Source: Micavibrio aeruginosavorus
GTDB lineage: Bacteria > Pseudomonadota > Alphaproteobacteria > Micavibrionales > Micavibrionaceae
Reading direction: 5' to 3'
DNA: 8,686 bases
NCBI GenBank assembly: GCA_003240795.1
Contig: QFNK01000064.1
Location: 1 to 8,686, forward strand
Both the position numbers and the translations under genes were made by a program. The notes beneath the pieces are model-generated. The model had not been told where the DNA came from and did not search any database. It saw only the letters and a list, made by a program, of their open reading frames with translations. This document shows positions 4,801-8,686 of this stretch, piece by piece (position 1 is the stretch's first letter; each line of letters opens with the position of its first letter).

Positions 4801-6159
4801 CTACGCGGCTTTCTTGAGCAGGCGGTCTTTGACCTTGTCAGGGCCGAGCAGGGGAAGCAGGACGGGAAGCTCCGGTCCATGTTCCATCCCCGTCAGCGCG
4901 ATACGGATCGGCATGAAAAGCTCTTTGCCCTTCTTGCCGGTCTTTTCCTTGACCGAATTGATCCATGTGTTGAACGTTGTTTCGTTCCATGGTGCAGGGG
5001 GAAGTACTTCCGCCGCCGCCGCCGTAAAGGCTGGGTCGGCAATTTCCGCCGTTACCGGATTGTTGGTAACGTCCCACCATTCCTTGATGTCGGCGAGTTT
5101 CGTCAGGTTCGGACGAACTGCGTTCCAGAACGCTTCATCGATACTGCCAAGCCCCATGGCCTTCAGGCGCTCGGACACATTGGCGAACGGCGTGACATGC
5201 AGGATTTTCGCATTGAGTCGGAACAGCTCCTCCACATCGAATTTCGGCGTATTGCGGGAGAATTTGTCTAGGCTGAAACCTTCCATCAACGGCTCGAGGC
5301 TCGTAAACGGCTCGATCGGATCGGAGCTGCCAAGGCGCGCCATCAGGGAGACGAGCGCCATTGGCTCCAGACCTTCTTCTTCCTTCACGCCCTTGACGGA
5401 GAGGGAGCCGAGACGCTTGGAGAGCTTGCCGCCTTCCGCGTCGGAAATCAGCGGAAGGTGCGCGAATTGCGGCTGGTAATTACGCCCTTCGACCTTGCTG
5501 ATCGCTTCGAACATCTGGATGTGGCAGGCCGTGTTGGACACATGGTCCTCGCCACGCACGATGTGCGTGATGTCGGTGTCGTAATCGTCAATGACGGAGC
5601 AAAGATGGTAAAGCGGGCGGCCGTCTTCACGGATGACGACAGGGTCGGACATCTCGCGCTCTTTAAAGCAGACATCGCCGCGCACGAGGTCTTTCCATTC
5701 CGTCGCGCCGTCGCGGAGCATGAAGCGCCAGTGCGGTTTGCGCCCCTGTGCTTCGAATGCGGCCTTTTGTTCATCGGAAAGTTTCAGCGCCGCGCGGTCA
5801 TAGATCGGCGGCACACCGCGTGAGAGCTGCGTCTTGCGTTTCAGGCCGAGCTCTTCCGGCGTTTCGTAACAGGCATAGATGCGGCCATCGGCTTTCAGCT
5901 TTTCGATGACGACGGCGTAACGGTCGTTGCGGTTTTTCTGGTTGAAACTGTCATCCCATGTCAGCCCCATCCAAGCCATGCCGTCCTTGATTGCGGCTTC
6001 GTATTCCAGCGTCGAACGCTCTGTGTCTGTGTCGTCGATGCGGAGTAGGAAATGTCCCTTGTTCGCGCGGCAGAACAACCACGTGACAATCGCCGTACGG
6101 GCGTTGCCGACATGGAGGAAGCCGGTAGGGGACGGGGCAAAACGGACGCGAACGGACAT
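4801..6159 (-). CDS. gltX: Glutamyl-tRNA synthetase (GluRS, class Ic)
   Basis: A 452-residue enzyme that charges tRNA-Glu with glutamate. The Rossmann catalytic domain begins with RFAPSPTGFLHVGNARTA, where HVGN (16-19) is the HIGH signature. VRGEDHVSNT (201-210) belongs to the tRNA/ATP-binding core, and KLSKR (245-249) is the second class I signature. The Cys-x-Cys zinc knuckle of E. coli GluRS is missing around YACYETPEE (95-103). The C-terminal anticodon-binding helical part runs from about 300 to the end. Many alphaproteobacteria have two GluRS copies and form Gln-tRNA by mischarging tRNA-Gln and amidating it with GatCAB; the sequence alone does not tell me which copy this is. AAGGAA lies 8 nt before the start at 6159. 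The gene follows nadE after 44 nt without a clear promoter of its own, so it is probably in the same transcript. Confidence 0.96.
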   Translation of the reverse strand: MSVRVRFAPSPTGFLHVGNARTAIVTWLFCRANKGHFLLRIDDTDTERSTLEYEAAIKDGMAWMGLTWDDSFNQKNRNDRYAVVIEKLKADGRIYACYETPEELGLKRKTQLSRGVPPIYDRAALKLSDEQKAAFEAQGRKPHWRFMLRDGATEWKDLVRGDVCFKEREMSDPVVIREDGRPLYHLCSVIDDYDTDITHIVRGEDHVSNTACHIQMFEAISKVEGRNYQPQFAHLPLISDAEGGKLSKRLGSLSVKGVKEEEGLEPMALVSLMARLGSSDPIEPFTSLEPLMEGFSLDKFSRNTPKFDVEELFRLNAKILHVTPFANVSERLKAMGLGSIDEAFWNAVRPNLTKLADIKEWWDVTNNPVTAEIADPAFTAAAAEVLPPAPWNETTFNTWINSVKEKTGKKGKELFMPIRIALTGMEHGPELPVLLPLLGPDKVKDRLLKKAA

Positions 6160-6203
6160 GGGTATTTTCCTTGAATGTTAAGGATCAATAGATAGCGTTT
6201 TTA

Positions 6204-7787
6204 CTAGGATTTTTCAACGAAGAAGCGGTAGCCGTTGGTAATGGGATACCTGCGGTCGCGACCGAAGGCCATGGGGGTTATTTTCGGCCCCGGGGCACTC
6301 TGGCGGCGCTTGTATTCCGCAATGTCCAGCAGGCGGTTGACCTTTAAAACGGTGGCTTTGTCATACCCCTCGGCGGCGAGATCCCGAACGCTCCGGTTCC
6401 GCTCGATCAGCCCCTCCAGAATGCCGTCGAGGATGTCATAGGGCGGCAGGCTGTCCTGATCGGTCTGGTTCTCGCGCAGCTCCGCCGTCGGGGCCTTGGT
6501 GATGATCCGCTCCGGAATGACGGGCGATACGCTGTTGCGCCAGACGGACAATTTATAAACAAGCGTCTTGTAAACGTCTTTCAGGACGTTATAGCCGCCG
6601 CACATATCGCCATAGAGCGTCGCATAGCCGACAGCCATCTCGCTCTTGTTGCCTGTGGTCAGCACCATCGCGCCTGTCTGGTTGGAAAGCGACATGAGGA
6701 CAAGCCCGCGCGCGCGGCTCTGCATGTTTTCATGTGCAAGACCGGACAGGGACGGAAGCATTTCCGCGTAGGCTTTCATCGCGGGTTCAATCGAAATAAT
6801 TTCGTAGGAACAGCCGAGCGCATGACAGCACGCTTCCGCATCCTCGAAACTGTCCTTCGATGTAAACGGTGACGGCATCATCACGCAGCGGACTTTATCC
6901 GCGCCGAGCGCATCGGCGGCAACGGCGGCGGACAGCGCGGAATCGATACCGCCGGACATGCCGATAATCACGCCGGGGAAGTTATTCTTGGTGATGTAAT
7001 CTTTCAGGCTGCGTTTCATAACGGCGTAGATCTGTTCCAGATCATCCTGCTTCGCCGCCAGTCCGGACACGGGACCGATATAGCTTTCACAATGCGGCGC
7101 CTGGAATATCTTCTCCCCGCGCGCGTTGTACGCCATCGAATTCCCGTCATAAACAAGATCGTCCTGCCCGCCGATTTGATTGACATAGAGCAGCGGCAAG
7201 CCTGTTTCCCTCACACGGGCATCAATGATGTCATGACGCATCTGCGCCTTTGCCGTGCTGTATGGGCTGCCGTTCGGTGAAAGTATCATCTCCGCGCCGC
7301 GCTCTTTCAAATGCCGGCAGGCTTCGGGGAACCAGATGTCTTCGCAGATAACGATGCCGAGCTTGTGCCCTTTGAATTCCACCGGCTCGGGCAATCGATC
7401 GCTCGGCGAAAACACGCGCCATTCATCGAACACGCCGTAATTGGGCAGGTTCTTTTTTAGTGTGACAGATTTGATCGCGCCGTTCTCGACAAACAGCGCG
7501 GCGTTATAGGACTTTCCGTTTTCAATCCACGGCGTGGTCAGGATAAAAGCGGGGCCGGATGTATGAGCCGCGATAAATTCTTTCGTGGCAGTCACGCAGT
7601 CTTCGATGAACGAGGGCTTGAGAACAAGATCCTCCGGCGGATAGCCGCAGATCACCAGTTCCGGAAACACGACCAGGTCCGTATCCTTGCATCGCTCCAG
7701 CGCGTTCCGCACCAGTTCCAGATTATAGGCGATGTTGCCGACAATCGGGTTTACCTGCGCGGCCGCGATGGAAAGGGTGCCGATCAT
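6204..7787 (-). CDS. nadE: Glutamine-dependent NAD+ synthase
   Basis: A 527-residue two-domain enzyme that amidates nicotinic acid adenine dinucleotide to NAD+, using ATP and ammonia from glutamine. The N-terminal nitrilase-type glutaminase has the Glu-Lys-Cys triad: Glu43 (VVFPELVICGYPPED), Lys111 (KKNLPNYGVFDE) and Cys148 (GIVICEDIWFPE). The C-terminal synthetase holds the ATP pyrophosphatase P-loop SGGIDSA (278-284), TTGNKSEMAVGYATLYGD (377-394) and KAPTAELRENQTDQDSLPPYD (431-451). All expected key residues are present, so it should be active with glutamine. The ATG overlaps the stop of the upstream DAHP synthase gene by 4 nt (ATGA) with only a weak Shine-Dalgarno, which points to coupled translation. 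It is shorter than the roughly 680-residue actinobacterial type and agrees with the compact proteobacterial type. Confidence 0.97.
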   Translation of the reverse strand: MIGTLSIAAAQVNPIVGNIAYNLELVRNALERCKDTDLVVFPELVICGYPPEDLVLKPSFIEDCVTATKEFIAAHTSGPAFILTTPWIENGKSYNAALFVENGAIKSVTLKKNLPNYGVFDEWRVFSPSDRLPEPVEFKGHKLGIVICEDIWFPEACRHLKERGAEMILSPNGSPYSTAKAQMRHDIIDARVRETGLPLLYVNQIGGQDDLVYDGNSMAYNARGEKIFQAPHCESYIGPVSGLAAKQDDLEQIYAVMKRSLKDYITKNNFPGVIIGMSGGIDSALSAAVAADALGADKVRCVMMPSPFTSKDSFEDAEACCHALGCSYEIISIEPAMKAYAEMLPSLSGLAHENMQSRARGLVLMSLSNQTGAMVLTTGNKSEMAVGYATLYGDMCGGYNVLKDVYKTLVYKLSVWRNSVSPVIPERIITKAPTAELRENQTDQDSLPPYDILDGILEGLIERNRSVRDLAAEGYDKATVLKVNRLLDIAEYKRRQSAPGPKITPMAFGRDRRYPITNGYRFFVEKS

Positions 7788-8686
7788 TTCGTGTGCGCGG
7801 CTTTCAGTTCGTCGGCGACGAGGAAGGCAAGTTCAAGCGCCTGGTTTGCATTCAGGCGCGGATCGCACGCTGTATGGTAACGGCTCGACAAATCCTCTTC
7901 CGTCACTTCATGCGCGCCGCCGATGCATTCGGTGACGTTCTGGCCGGTCAGTTCGAAATGAACGCCGCCCGCATGCGTGCCTTCCGCGCGGTGCACGGCG
8001 AAGAAATCGCGTACCTCGGACAGGATATTGTCAAAGCGGCGCGTCTTGTAACCCGTTGTCGATTTTTCCGTGTTGCCGTGCATAGGATCGCAAATCCACG
8101 CGACGTTGCGGCCTTCGGCCTTCACGGCGCGGACGAGGGGGGCGAGCTTGTCCGTAACATTGCCCGCGCCCATGCGTGCGATAAGGGAGAGGCGCCCCGG
8201 CTCGTTGTCGGGGTTCAGGATATCAATGGAGCGGATCAGCGTGTCGACGTCCAGCGTCGGCGGGCATTTCAGGCCGAGCGGGTTTTTCACGCCGCGCACG
8301 AATTCCATCTGCGCGCCTTCCGTCTGGTTCGTACGCGCGCCGATCCACAGGAAGTGTGCGGACGTGTCATACCAGTCGCCAGTGGTCGAATCCACGCGCG
8401 TCATCGCCTGCTCGTACGGGAGCAGCAGGGCCTCATGACAGGTATAGAAATCCGTTTCGCGCATGGCGGGAACATTCTCACCGGAAATGCCGCAGGCACG
8501 CATGAAGGCCAGGGACTGGTCGATGGCATTTGCCATCTGTTCATACCGTTCGCCGAGCGGGGAGTCTTTGATGAAATCCAGGTTCCAGTTATGGACTTTC
8601 TGCAAATCCGCATAACCGCCCTGGGCAAAGGCGCGAAGAAGGCTCAGCGTCGCCGCCGCCTGATTGTACGCGCGCACCATTCGCTG
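7784..8686 (-). CDS. aroG: Class II 3-deoxy-D-arabino-heptulosonate 7-phosphate synthase, C-terminal part (5' end outside window)
   Basis: The last 300 residues of the plant-type DAHP synthase, the first step of the shikimate pathway (phosphoenolpyruvate plus erythrose 4-phosphate). Family members are about 450-460 residues, so roughly one third lies beyond position 8686. The frame is open to the window edge (QRMVRAYNQAAATL), so the ATG at 8680 is internal. Family hallmarks are WIGARTNQTEGAQMEFVRG (substrate site), WICDPMHGNT, HFELTGQNVTEC and CDPRLN. By comparison with the Mycobacterium tuberculosis enzyme, the His of DPMHGNT, the Glu of HFELTG and the Asp of CDPRLN are metal ligands. The fourth, a Cys, would lie outside the window. 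It is the first visible gene of the cluster and overlaps nadE by 4 nt. The symbol is loose, since class II enzymes are also called aroH or aroF. Confidence 0.94.
   Translation of the reverse strand, partial: QRMVRAYNQAAATLSLLRAFAQGGYADLQKVHNWNLDFIKDSPLGERYEQMANAIDQSLAFMRACGISGENVPAMRETDFYTCHEALLLPYEQAMTRVDSTTGDWYDTSAHFLWIGARTNQTEGAQMEFVRGVKNPLGLKCPPTLDVDTLIRSIDILNPDNEPGRLSLIARMGAGNVTDKLAPLVRAVKAEGRNVAWICDPMHGNTEKSTTGYKTRRFDNILSEVRDFFAVHRAEGTHAGGVHFELTGQNVTECIGGAHEVTEEDLSSRYHTACDPRLNANQALELAFLVADELKAAHTK

Noticed and set aside
4056..4817. A 253-codon plus-strand frame across trmJ
   Set aside because: Mirror of trmJ in a GC-rich codon context; it has no recognisable domain, while the minus strand carries all three SPOUT motifs.
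4797..4880. N-terminal extension of the trmJ frame
   Set aside because: It lies entirely inside the gltX 3' end in another frame, and the residues are not TrmJ-like. The first SPOUT strand begins directly after the Met at 4796.
6160..6203. Possible promoter between nadE and gltX
   Set aside because: The 44-nt gap has no -35/-10 pair with acceptable spacing, only a ribosome-binding site.

Overview
The window looks like a core-genome stretch of an alphaproteobacterium. The evidence is the RpoD C-terminus, the S4 sequence without an N-terminal zinc-cysteine cluster, a class II (plant-type) DAHP synthase and the compact GltX. I cannot name the genus. I see no transposase, integrase, phage gene or CRISPR array. 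Most genes are conserved housekeeping genes; the lineage-specific material lies at about 840-3120.

Layout from left to right. (1) The 3' end of rpoD (1-399) runs into a small SseB-like gene (399-788) through a TAATG stop/start overlap, closed by a strong hairpin terminator. (2) Facing it on the minus strand is an exported protein with a cysteine cluster and a long Pro/Ala-rich tail (838-2016). It has a sigma70-type promoter and a perfect palindrome touching the -35. (3) A tRNA with a CAT anticodon, probably tRNA-Ile2, lies at 2155-2231. (4) Next come an exported four-EF-hand protein (2329-2925) and a 57-codon gene with a consensus Shine-Dalgarno (2946-3119), ended by a terminator. (5) rpsD (3322-3936) has its own promoter and a leader of about 110 nt that can fold. 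It ends in a C(UUCG)G terminator. (6) A 56-bp repeat-like element sits at 3995-4050. (7) A minus-strand cluster fills the rest, transcribed in the order class II DAHP synthase (partial), nadE, gltX, trmJ.

How the genes fit together. The left and right ends are information-processing and central-metabolism genes: sigma factor, S4, GluRS, tRNA methyltransferase, NAD synthase and the first shikimate step. The minus-strand cluster is tightly packed (4-nt overlap, 44-nt gap, 4-nt gap) and probably forms one transcript whose promoter lies beyond position 8686. Both convergent gene pairs share a terminator hairpin with A and T runs on both sides, so each can stop transcription from either direction. 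The middle block encodes two exported proteins and one small protein with no assigned role. Nothing here proves a new multi-gene system. The best candidates for new biology are the EF-hand/small-protein pair, the exported cysteine/proline protein with its palindrome-flanked promoter, and the rpsD leader.
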